Assembly: GCF_000003815.2 (NCBI RefSeq)
Contig: NC_049993.1
Coordinates: forward strand, 7,295,089-7,359,088
Direction of reading: 5' to 3'
Source: Branchiostoma floridae
Taxonomy: Eukaryota; Chordata; Leptocardii; Amphioxiformes; Branchiostomatidae
Length of the DNA: 64,000 nucleotides
Under the pieces are notes generated by a model that searched no databases, was not told the origin of the DNA, and was given only the letters and a program-made list of their open reading frames with translations. Position 1 is the stretch's first letter. Every line of letters begins with the position of its first letter. Positions 47,401-60,300 of this stretch are shown here, piece after piece. The position numbers and the translations under genes are program-made.

Positions 47401-50400
47401 GTTGACTTTGGGTAGGATCCAAGAGACCTTTAGTCTCTCTAAAAGTGACAATCCCTGAAGTAAAAGCCAAGGATTTACAATGGTGGTAACCAAGACCCCA
47501 TTCACACTCAGAAAAACGATTCGAATAAAACATTTATCCGAATAAAAATTTTTCTATCCGATCCAAAATTGTGTTCACACTGCTCTTCAGCAATCCGATT
47601 AGTGCGCCCTCAGTCTTATCTGAATAAAACATTAACGGCAGTTAGTTGCGTTTCACAGATGTATCGCTACGTCTTGTGGTAGTTAGCGGTGAGTTTCTTC
47701 ACTTTATTTCTGCACTGGTCGAGGGATTTCTCAACTCCATGCTCCGCCATTCCTTCGGATATATCTTCATATTATAATGTTCCTGTTTTTATGAACCTTC
47801 TCGAGCTTTTTCTGCGTCTCCTCCCACCCCCAGATGGAAATAAACAGCTTCGTTTGTTACGGTGTCCACTTGGCGAATGATGAAGATTTCCCTTTCTTTC
47901 CACTTATTGTTGTTGGAAGTAAAATACGGCGGAAAATGCTCGCTGAAAAACGAAGCAATCAGGCGTGTGTAGTGTTTCGAAGTATGACCCCAAGCTCCCG
48001 GATGAATGGCGTTACACCCCGGAATAAGCGGAATCCTATCCACTTGCGCGTTCACACTGCCGAATCGCACGGATCGAGACTCCCCGCGGCGCAGTTTTAT
48101 CCACTTCCCGGAGTTTTACCCACCTCCCCGAGGTGGATCGCGAGGGATTCGAATCGATGAAATCCAAGTGATTTGGGAGCGTTCATACTGCTAAGTTTTA
48201 TTCGGATCGGGTAGTTTTATTCGGATAACATGTTTTATTCGAATCGTTTTTCTGAGTGTGAATGGGGTCCAAGTGATAAACCACAATACAGGATCTTACT
48301 CTTGACATGTATCTGTTAAAAGATTCAAGTTGCTTTTAGGGGTGTAATTATGCAAATGCACCTTGTCAGCTTTACATATTCTTGTAAAAAGTTCAGGAAC
48401 TTAACTCTAACTATCAGATCGTCTGCACTTTTTCTGTGACTCACATTATCAGATTCAAAGGTTGTGCCCCTTGCACCACAAATGAGAAACCAATGTTAAG
48501 GGGTAGTAAACTCAAATTGTAGAGGGATTTGCCTTTAATTGTTTACCTGGATGTCTAACCATCATAAACATAGGTGATAGACATCCTTTCTAGTGATATC
48601 GTAATACTATAGATGTCAATAGAGAACAACTGAGAAAATAACAACGGAAATATGATTGACCTAAGTGTTGTCAAGCTTGTTTAGATAGATCTTTAGAAGT
48701 TTACTTTCACAAAAATGACAAAATGATTTCATATTCAACAAAAATGAACTGGTGACATGTCAGAAATCGAACAAATGTTGGCTTTGAAAATCCAGTCCAG
48801 CTGTAACATGTCAGCCTTTCTCCCTGCTGACCCACCACTGGCCTGGTCCCAAGAAACTACTTAACTCACCACTGGCTGTCACTTAGGATTGTTGGTGTGG
48901 GCACCATTGCCTAGTCAACCTGACAAACATCAGGCTGGATACATGTTCATATAGGGGCCTTTCTCGACCATGTCATCAATCTATGGAACACCCAAACATC
49001 AAATCTCCGTCCGGTCTTTTAAACTTTAAAAAAGCAATCCACTATTGGTTTACACGTTACGTTAATAGTTTTGCTAGTTTTCTATCTGACAGTATATATC
49101 ATATGCTATGATGCTATGATCATGTTATATGTTTCTTTTAATCTTGCAATCTTTGTGTCTGTATGTCTACTGTATATTGTTCAAACTCTTAGCCCTGATA
49201 CTGCTAAAGGATATCATAATAACCCAAATACAAGAATAACTACAAATCTGTCTGGAGTTTGCTTAGGTCAAAACATGGCTACTTCTCCTCAGTTTGGGAC
49301 TTTAAAAGTGAGACTATTCTACACAAAGTAGGGGGGGAAAGTGTGGTACTATCACCAAGATGTTTGCCAATCCCTGTTGGTGGGTGAGACTGGCACTGTA
49401 CTAGTTCCATCCCCATCCATGGGTTATCTCTTACTCACCTAAGCTGGCTTTTTTCTCCACATAAGTGATGATATCCTTGGCATATTTGGACCAGGCTTTG
49501 CAGCGCTGAAGGGCGAGGTCCACCCCTGACTCCAGCCTCAGGAGGGTGTTGTCAATCTCCTCTGCAGGTAACGCCCCTACACAGGACAAAACATCACGGG
49601 TCAACAGATAAATTACAAGATCTAACAGCTTTAAGGATTGCTAGTGAATGTGCTAATCATTACAGTAACTGTATAAGTGCATGTACTACATCTACAGTCA
49701 AATCTTTAAGAGAGACCACCCCTACTGAAAGACCACCTGGCCAATGTGTCCACTTTTTGGAGAACATTTTACATTTTTTTTTCAATCAAAACAAGCATTT
49801 ATCCTACCAATAGTGACCACTTGCCTAGCCTGGATTCCAGACTGTTTCAAGGGCATACACAAGCCAACTTCTTGGCTCTATGGCCCACATGCCCCCAAAG
49901 AAATTATTTTATTAGTCTTTTAGTGGTCTTCTTGGGCAGCTTTGACAGCTCCTTCATGAATCATTTAGTCTTACTGTTACAATGTACATGTCATCGTCAA
50001 AAACTTCAAAACTCAATTGCAATGGAGAAAAGAGCAACTGGACAACATCTTATCTTTTAAGATTTGTCAATTAGTTGATATTTACACCTTTCTTCAATGC
50101 TGACGAAGTGAAACAAAACAAAAGGGTCTTTGACGAAGTATTTCAGTGCTTCAGGCTAAAAACTTTTCCACAGACCACACAGTTGCCACAAATATGGGAC
50201 TGACGTAACATGTAACATTCTTCCCCGGTCAGCATGCAGTTCAGTCATGTGCTTACAATACTGTATTGTATCCATGCAACAGGTTAGATGGCACACAGTT
50301 CATAACATACCATAGATCATTACATGCAAAAGAATTACCTGCCATTGACTTTAAATCTGCACTTTAAGATCATCACTATCTGAGTGTCCAGAATTTGGGA

Positions 50401-51340
50401 TATTGTGTACACATTCTGCTATCTATTTTGAAATGAGAGATTTACAAGCAACCAGAAGGTTCTGTTGTACGGAGATTGAGCTAGATTTAACAGACATGTC
50501 AGAGCCTTGGAATTCTGAATACCCTTCTTACTACTAGTATGTGTCTAAACCTTTGTTGTTGAAATCAGCCTGCAGGTCACTTTTTCTTGAGGTCATGTGG
50601 GATGATACCTTTACGGTCAGATAAAATAGATAACTGATTATCTGTAGGACTTGCATCATGACATGATGATAGGAATTTGAAATTCAACAGTTGGTGATTG
50701 TTGTGGAACCTGACAGCTAGATTAAAGACCCTCCATACAATGCAAGCATAGATTTCCTGGAGCACTTGTAATTCTGGACCAGGTTTGCTTCTTAGTACAG
50801 TTATGCCTGCCTCAGTTGTAAGTCTAAATAATACCTTCTGTGTTTACACATCACCAGAGCACATACCTCGGGCAATGTCAACGGAATACTTCTTCTCAAC
50901 CATGTCAAGATTTTTCTGTTACTAATTACACACTTTTCCATAATCACTTATGTTTCAAAGATATTGCCTATATGATTAACTAACCAGATTAACAAGTGTT
51001 TACATGCCTGTAATGATTACATTTTCCTTTCCACAATGTGTTCCTGTATGTTAATGTGTTACCCTTATCAGTACTACTTTTCTACTATAAACCTTCACTG
51101 TACATTTGTAATATGTTTGAACACAGACATTTTACTACACCTAGGGTGGACTAGGTTAGGACTCAGTAGGAGTATGAATGGGCTTTTTACAATGCTGTAC
51201 TGTTCACATTAATACTACTGCAGTAATAGTTAAAGGTATATCAGCCCCCCTTCCCCCTCACCTCCCCCTACCCCCTACTCCACACACACACGCACACACA
51301 CACGCACACCCACACCCACACCCACACCCACACCCACACG

Positions 51341-51385
<45 letters not shown>

Positions 51386-54300
51386 ACAAACACTATCCTT
51401 GTCCAGCCTGTGGCAGTAGATTACTAATTGCTGCTCACCTGTGTCAGGTGTGTGTTCTTGACTGGGATGTCTGCTGTGGGAGTTCTCCTGGATTGCACCT
51501 GCTGAAGACAGGTTTTCGTGCGACTGTCAGGAAAAACAAAAACTCATTAGAATGGAAAAATATTCAAAATTACACATGACTTTGACTCATAAAATTTTTT
51601 CCTCATAGAAACATTGTATTCATTTTAACTGAGAAAATACTGTCAGGACTTGGTGCAGGCACTAGGCATATTTCAGGCAAGTGGAAGGACAATAAAGTTT
51701 GGCATCATTTTCTTCACTTCCTTTTTCAAATCCTTTTTTTTGTTTGTACATCATTGATATATCTTTTGTCAAACCTAAAAGCATCATAACCTGGTCTAAA
51801 ACTGAAAGTAACAACGATCAAGTCCTACTTGTACCATGAAGACTGAACACTTGCTGGGTGACAAGGTGAGATGTGTGTACGTGTGCAACAACAGGTGCAT
51901 GTGATGTCATGCTCATTCCTTTGCGCTAGCCCCTTTGTGCACATCTTACAAGTCTAACTAATAAACAAGTTTCAAGTCGATCTAAAGCTTAAGAATCACA
52001 CATCCAACACAACTTCTACAGGAAAGGTATTATAATATATCATTTTGCAACAATATTTCTTTAAACAATACATTCAATGGGAAACACTGACAAATGCAAT
52101 AGCAAGACATGCAAGGTAAGCATAAGGAAATGTGGCGCATGTTCAGAACCATCAATGGATGAAACTACATAGAAGACTTACCTTAAGAGCATTCCGTAAA
52201 GTGTGTTGTTGAAAGAGATACCTACTTCTTGCCATATTGTTCATGGCAGAAATTGATAATTTTGAGTGACGAGTTTTACACCACATTTTCAAAAATCGGT
52301 TGAACTTTTGAACAGTTGAACATGTCTTAAAGTTCTGAGGAGGAAGTTTGCCAATCCTGTGGTGGCAATATTGCGGATGTTTACCACTTTGTCATTGGTG
52401 ACCCGGTGGAGGGGAGGGTCATCCCACTTGTCATGGGAGGTTGAGAAGGGAAGCAGGGTTTGAAAAGTTTTCTAGAGTTCACTTGTCCAATCGGACAAGT
52501 ACACAAAGAAAATCATGTGCCCGACCCAACTTTTTACTTGTCTGAAATTTAAATGACATTTTCTATGTATTTTCACTTCCAGCAATAGAATGTTTTTTTA
52601 TTATAGGCTTCATTTTTCTGTGTTGACCAATTCTTGATGCCATGACTGTGAAAAGAAAATAGTATCAAAATCTTACTCATGGAAAAATCGTACATGTGGT
52701 CTGACATGCGTTTGCCCGATCATCACTTTCACTGGCCTGGGACAGGGTTGGACAAGTCCACTAGCCCTACATGTATTGTCCCGGGCAAGTAAAAATGCCA
52801 ATCGGGCAAGTGCATGTCCTACCCCACTTGCCCGACTGGGCAAGTTAGATTTTTCCATTGAGTTAGATTTTTATATACTTGCTACTTTTCACAGTCAGGC
52901 ATCAAACATTGGTCAACACAGAAAAATAGAGCCAATAACAAGAATTCCATTGATGGAAGTGAAAATACATCAAAAAATTGAATTACATTTCGGGCAAGGG
53001 AAAAGTTGGTTCGGGCAAGTAAATTTTTTATGTACTTGCCCGATAGGACAAGTGAATTTTAGAAAACTTGTCCAACCCTGTGGGACAATCGGACTACCGT
53101 ATATTCTCGATTTAAGTACGCACCCCAATTAAAGTACGCACCCCCGATTTAGGGCAAGTCTCAGACAAATTTGCCTCACTGAAACGTAAAATGGAAAAAC
53201 CTGAATAAAGTACGCACCCCTTCTCCAGCGATCTTGAACACCTTTTGCACCAGACAAATTCTAAATTAATAGTGTTTAATCTCTTTTCTGATGGTAATTT
53301 TGCCTAAATCAAGGACTTCTGAATTTATGAAAACGCTATGTTTTCTCCGCCGGCAAATCCGTCTCTGCAAACTTGTAAATCGGCTATGGCATGTCAAACA
53401 AAGTTCTCAAATTTGGCACTGCAACACCTGATTTACAGTTCATTTGAACATGAAAACATCCTGAATAGTTTTCCATCCTTCCCAAAACTGGTCTTGATCT
53501 TGATCCACTTCAAAGAAAACGATGTTTTGTGCTTTCCGACCGTCTTTTGTGAAGAAATTGCCGCCGAAATGCTTCTGGAGACGTCGACTGCTGCATGTGA
53601 TGTTCCATTCGTAGCATGGGTAACCATGCTGTTTGTTGACAAAAAACACTAATGCCTTATAGTTTTCAAATTGATAAACGTACAATCAACTTATTGTCAA
53701 CGTTTATCACCTTTATTCAAACGACAAATATAACAAAAAAAATTCGACGGTTTACGGAAGAAATAATCACCCCTCAGAAAAGTTCTACCCATACAATAGT
53801 AGTCTGTCCCAATGACCCCAATAACCCCAGCGCCATCTTGGAATAGATCCACCGTCACGCGCTCACGTAAACAATCCATTTTATACGCCTATTATCATCT
53901 AAAATCGATGTCTCCATGGCTTAAAAATGACATGGTCATTTTCGGCAGGGATCCAGTGCCATGTGGCATTGTAAATCGAGCTGGTTCCTGCAGTTGTTCC
54001 TGTTGTTTTCAGTTGTTGTTTTCAGGCAAGAATGGTGCCTTTACGGGCCATGTGTGCTGTGTGTTACGCGAATTTCAGCTCCTTTTCCCATTTTGTCCGG
54101 AAGCCAACCTCAAATAAAGTACGCACCCCGACTTTGGCAATGACTTGGGACACTTTTTGAATTTTGAAAAGTTTAAAAAGTGCGTACTTTAATCGAGAAT
54201 ATACGGTAGTATTGAACCCTGGGAAGGACTCACCCTTGTTTTGCCGGACTGTGGGGCGGTGGGTGTGGTGGTCTGCTCCACATCCCCCATCAGGTACTCC

Positions 54301-57300
54301 GACACACTGGAACACACAAGCAAGTCAAAGTTGATGTAAAATCATTTTCTGCTTTTACTTTCTCCAACGTTTCATAGCGAACAGACACAGTACGTCAACT
54401 GGCAGCCAAATTTCTATAAACTTATCAGTCATTTGTACTATCTCTGAATGATATACTTGAAAATATCTTTTAAAAGTATATGCAAAAAATTCAGGCACCC
54501 TATAGAGACAATGGCACAGCCATAAGATTAAGAAGAAGCACAAGATACATATCAAATGTACTCCCATATGTATATGGTGTCTCTGATCAGATATCAGAAC
54601 ACTGATAGAAGCATCCTCCTCTTTTCCCAAAGGGACATTAGTACTTAGATATCACTGCTTTTTGCTACTAATTGTTTATACAGGCAAATACCCATGATAA
54701 AGATAAAACATATCAAAGAGCTACACTTTACATATCTATCTCTTTAAAGGTTTAAGTTGGCATTCAGAAATAGCAACCACAAATTTGTAATTCCACTGCA
54801 ATACAGTTCACTGAAAATGTAATGTGTTCTCACCACATGTACATTTTCAGACTGCTTATGCCAGTGAAAAAATGAATAATTTTAACATTTAAGTATAAAA
54901 GTGGCTGACAAATGCGCAGAAGTGTATAAACCTTCCCATCTTTTTTTAAAGCAAATCGGTAGCACTAAAAATAAAATGACTTAGGGTAGAGCTACTTGTT
55001 TACTTAGCTTATCCTACCATGGTAAACTGGGTATAATTTGATTATGGCTTCTGTGTCAACTATGCCACCCAGGTATTTCTGGGTGGTAAGTTCTCAGTAA
55101 ATCTAGGGAACACAAGGTAGATCTTTCGAATCCTTGGAAATCTACTGACAGAGTATGACACAATAATTAGAGGTAAATATATCTGACTTCTTAATTAACA
55201 ACATTTCCCTTCCATATTATGTTATCTTTATTTCTGTCATTACTTTTTCAAAGTGATTGAGACTTTTTTATCTTGAAGTTGACTGAATTTTTTAAATTCC
55301 TCACTGTGAGTGAGTAACAGCCAGACCAGGTCTACCCTACAATACAAATTTTGGAATTCAATGCATGAATATCTAGTTTGAACTATTGTACACATTAGCT
55401 AGATAGGTTAGCAGGCATCACTGGCTGCCATCAAGAACTATAGAACAACGGTTACATTATGGGTAAGCCTGGAATGTTGCAGTCATGCAGACATATATGA
55501 GTCTGGTAAAATTTTGAGCAGGACTTCCTTTTAAAAAAGTCAAATTGATGATTTCAAAAACATGAAACCTATAATCAATACTGATTTTCCAAACCTGTTT
55601 AAGTAAAGGTAAGAGTGACCACTGAAAGGCCCGTTTTCTGGGCTACATGTGTGACATTTAGGGCAACCCATATCGTAATCATATTTGGCATTTGACATCC
55701 CATTACTATGGTATCAAAATGGCATCAAGTATCACCCCCCATACAGATGGCCCCATAATGTCACCAGACCTTGACCTTGCATACTGTCTTTCGTAAACAT
55801 TTGCCAGAAGAAAAATAACAGTCAACATTCCTCTAATACCAATCCAGAAATTCATATATGTAATTATGTTGATTATGAACTGGTTATGGATAAGGAATCA
55901 TTGATTGATGACTTTATTTTTGTATCATATTTTTGTACATACAGCTTATCTGCCGTGCTAATATGGTAGCATATGACATCAATTTAAGTAATGAAATCTG
56001 TACCATTGAAATTGAAGAGGTATAAACAAAAATATGATAATAATTGTACTGTCATATCGTGACTTATAGTATAAAAGGGAGGATCTCTAATATGCACATA
56101 ATTGAAAAAGGGTGATTAGACAAACCGGTAATCAAATATTACAAACTTAGCTGGGCTAAGTATAGATTTCTATAAAGACAAAAATGGCACATGATTGTGT
56201 TCTCTCATATCATATGAATATGAGTGTAACAGTATTACATTGTACAGGCTTTTCTCGGGTAAAAGTGCCTGTGCAACTATTTACAAAGCCAAAGGGCAGA
56301 CAATGAAAGAAACTTGTAGATTTGTACTCACAGTTCACAGAAAAGGAAACAGTATTATGTAGCTTAAGCGTGAACAAACATAGTGTAACACATACCTAAA
56401 GAGGTGCCAGGAACGAAACGTCATTCTGCTTGAGCTACACATTTAGAGGAAGTTCGCGCTAACCCGGGAACAAATCTTCTGTCAATGAGTAGGTGCTTTC
56501 GGTGGAGGCAACCAAAATATGGCAGCGCAGTCGCCATATTTCAAATACATGGCATGGCAGGCTTTATCAAGACTGGGCTCTGTGACAGAGGGCTTACATG
56601 GGGTCTCCCAAAACTCGACATCTTTGGTGGTGCAGATTTTAGTTGTCATTACATGATGTACGACCGTGGCTAATATATCTGATAGATGGCAGCACATGGC
56701 TGAATTGTTAACTTCTTTTTGAACTTAAGATGGATAACTGCAGGATTCTACTTTCAAACAATTGTTGCAGGTCAACTAAGTAAACATTTAACTTAATATT
56801 ACCAGTCTTGAAACACAGCCAAGGTACAACAAGTGTATAAACTATAGCAGCCTTATTCATACAACTTTGTAAAATGCAAATAATTGTACCATTACTAGTA
56901 TTAGACTTTTTCGTGAACTTGATCTAAAGTTTTCCTGTTTCTACAAATGTGACAATGTGGAGTTCGAGACACCTGGTAACATCATAATACTCCCTGTAGG
57001 AACCAAGAAGACCCCTCACTCCCCCCAAACATTCTCCAGATTTTTCTGCAGGTTGGGTTTTGTTACAAAAACAGAGGGATTCTCAGAGCCTGCCAACTTG
57101 GAGAGAGCACGTGTGAAGGACACGGCTAGGACTCTTCATGATCTGTTGTCTACATGTACAATTTCCTTTGGGATGAGTATCATACATGTGTAAGTCTACA
57201 GTATTAGGTCTAGATGTCAAGGCTGTCTCCAGCTTTAACTGTTTTTCCATCCCACTCATTGAATGATTGAGAGCCCAAGTTGCTCATTTTCTTTGCTAAG

Positions 57301-60300
57301 TCTACCTTATGCTTTCGTCAATGTCATGTCACTAAGTTAAGATTTTTAGGACAAACAGGGTGGCATTCTGTCCAACTAGCAAACATCTGTCCCAGGAAGG
57401 AGGGATGGGTCATGGAGACAATCCTGGTTTAAATACAGCTTAAGAATACTCTTGGGGAAGGGGAAGAGCTGAGAAAAATTTCTGATATGAAGCGGGAATT
57501 CAAATCAATTAACACATTATGAGATGGTATTGACAATGTTAAGGGGAAGAACCAATATTGGAAAGATTCTTCATTGGAAACAATGAAGTTACTTGCTACT
57601 AATTAAAGAAAGACAACAAGCTGGACAGGATGAAAAGATTGAGGTGTCTAGTTTTCTAATGATCAGCCTAGGTACAATCTGATTTCTACCAGGCTCTCAC
57701 ATTTGTGTAAGGAACCTTGGTGGAAATTGGATGGTAACCAGGCTATTTCATGATTTCACCTGGTGTTCAAATCCTTTATGATTCTGCCATCTTTATCAGT
57801 CCAACAAAGTATCAATTGACTAGGGAGCTTGTTGAACATGTAAAAGACAGATAGAGAGAGTTGTTGAAAAAAAACTAGCAGACCAACCTGCTGCTGAAGG
57901 CCAAGGCCAGCTGATCGATGGCGTCGTAGAAGTCAGAAGGCACTTCTCTCTCCTCCTCATAGTTGTAGCCTGGAGAAACAAACAACAAAAGATCTTGTTA
58001 AGTCAAGTTTTCAAGACGCTGCCACAAAGAAGGAAGTCCTTTCCTCAAGTACATTGTACATAGTCTTTGAAAACGTAACAAGACATTTGCTGTGACAATT
58101 TGTGCCATATCAAACTTTGAAAGGGATGCCTATAAAAGTGTTTCCTCAGATTGCCTTCACGCTAACTGACGCCATCTTGAGAATCGTGTCTGAAGCCTTG
58201 ATCCACCTCACCCACTGACATTTCGGAAGAACTGAAAACATCCATGGAATAGGAACAGAACTGGTGACATGAGCCAGACCATGTGCTGGTTTCTATATAG
58301 TATAAGTTCTTTAAAGTAGCCTATATTATAGCCTATATATATGTACAAAACCCAGCCATCTACTGAAATTATGTTGAGGGAAAGATTAAATTTCCTTTGA
58401 AAAATCTTTTATTACTACATAGTCGAAACTGCAACTTGGCAAACTGTTTCTGAACTGTATCTGTCAGCACAGCAAGGACAATCTATAACCCTAAGTGAAT
58501 TCATATTGCCCTTGGACACTTATCACAAGTTAAGACAATAATTATTGCATGACGTTGTGGAGATATGGTGAATTATGTCATTGTCCCTTGAAAAAAAATA
58601 TGGAAGATTCAGATGTTGTAATGTATAGCTCTGAATGGGCACCCTGAAGCATGATCTTTCTTTGTGTGACTCTATTGTGAATATTGATTAGCATAACTTT
58701 CTTCTCAGATGTCTAATAGAAACCAATCAAAGTCACCCCAAGTGTAATATTTGTAATATATTTCAATTGTTGCCAAACAATGATGAATTCTTACAAATAT
58801 TCATAATTTTGAAAAAGGCAAATATAGGTGTGCTATGTTTTAGAAATTGTTCTCATAATTTGCAAGCATTCCTAAAGTTGCGATCAATTTTTAAATCAAA
58901 TTTCAAATATCAAAACATTTGTTTGAGGTGCAGGACAACACTTTGTATGACTTTGTATGACTTTGATGAAGGAACAACACACTTCTCAAACCTATAGTCA
59001 GGCCACAAGTTAACCTTGACTTTACCAAATTACCGGAAAATTGCCAGTTTAGATTATAACTCTGCCTCTTTCCACATAGCCCATTACCTAATTAACTCTT
59101 ATCAAATCAGCCTTGGTACAGACAAACGGCCTTGCCTGTTACCAGCAAAGCTGGAAAAGGCATCTGTAATTTCTCAAGGGCCGCCATGGCCAGTGTTGAG
59201 AGGTGGTTCAAGTGCCTGATCAAACACTTGACGGTTATGACAAACAGCATGAAACAGATTTGCTTCCATATATGGCATGTTTTGCTGGTAATTGGATCTC
59301 CTTGTCATGACATAACGAATGGGGACGGTTTTCAGACTTGATGTCTGCTATGCTCAGAATGAAGTAAAACATTTTAAATACGGTAAAGTCATTTTCTTAG
59401 TAGATGTAATTTAGTCATTTACAGGTTTGACATGGATGACTCTGTCACAGTGGTGAATGGTGATCCAAATGCAGCTCATGAGAGAAGCTATTTCAAAAAT
59501 GCCTGATCACAAAAAAAAGCACAGACTTTTCTGTCCACCTGTTAGCACAACACAATCTTCTTGATGCCATGGAAACAGTCTTTCCTTGGCCTACCTTCGC
59601 ATCCATCATTCAGTGTGTCTTGGTGGGAGAAAACTTTACTGCTCGGGACAGAGGTGAACCACATTGTCCTCTTGACTGGTAAAAATCAAAACTTCCTGAT
59701 ATTACATTTTCACCAACTCATTAACAATGCCACAAAAGTTAGTCAAGTTTCGAGCTTGGTCAACAGATACTCACTTTGTGGTACGAAACCTAGTAGGCTA
59801 GTAGTAATAGATTTTTGCACATGTTTGCACTAAAATCTTTACTCTTATTATCTTATGACATCAGAAGAGAAAGAACCATATGTCCTTTCCTGAGAAGTGT
59901 ACAATGAAGATATGAACTTCAAGCATGACAGAAGTTGTACTTGACCTTGTTTGGATCTGTGGGAGGGTGAAAAGAATGTCACTGCCAACTGACTAAGTCA
60001 ACCGAATTAAATGCTGAATAACACATGTCCTTGTTGACATGTAGTTTTAGAAGAAGAATGCAAAACAAAGGCTTGGATTTCCATATAGAAAGGGATTAGC
60101 AAGTCTCTGGTCCAACTCAGGTGGACAGCCCTCTGTTTGTAGTCACTTCTGCATAGTCTTGTCACTCTTGTGGGAGGGAATGACCTTACATTGGTGCATG
60201 GGCTATTTAAATCACACCTGTTCTTAATTGTGTCTTGCACAGTTTAAGGACACAGACTGACAGAGATCTCTTGGTTCAAGGAACTTACAGAAGAAAAAAA

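Noticed and set aside
48960-49200. Possible LINE C-terminal remnant ([21 protein letters not shown])
   Set aside because: The WN and SFK-like pattern is suggestive, but there are stops and no upstream reverse transcriptase; the evidence is too thin to annotate.
51178-51579. 133-codon open frame with a long His/Thr run
   Set aside because: It is a translation of the CA microsatellite.
58767-58997. 76-codon open frame with a NANIG/NICLRCR-like composition
   Set aside because: It is AT-rich and has no domain, splice context or similarity; it is probably random sequence in an intron.
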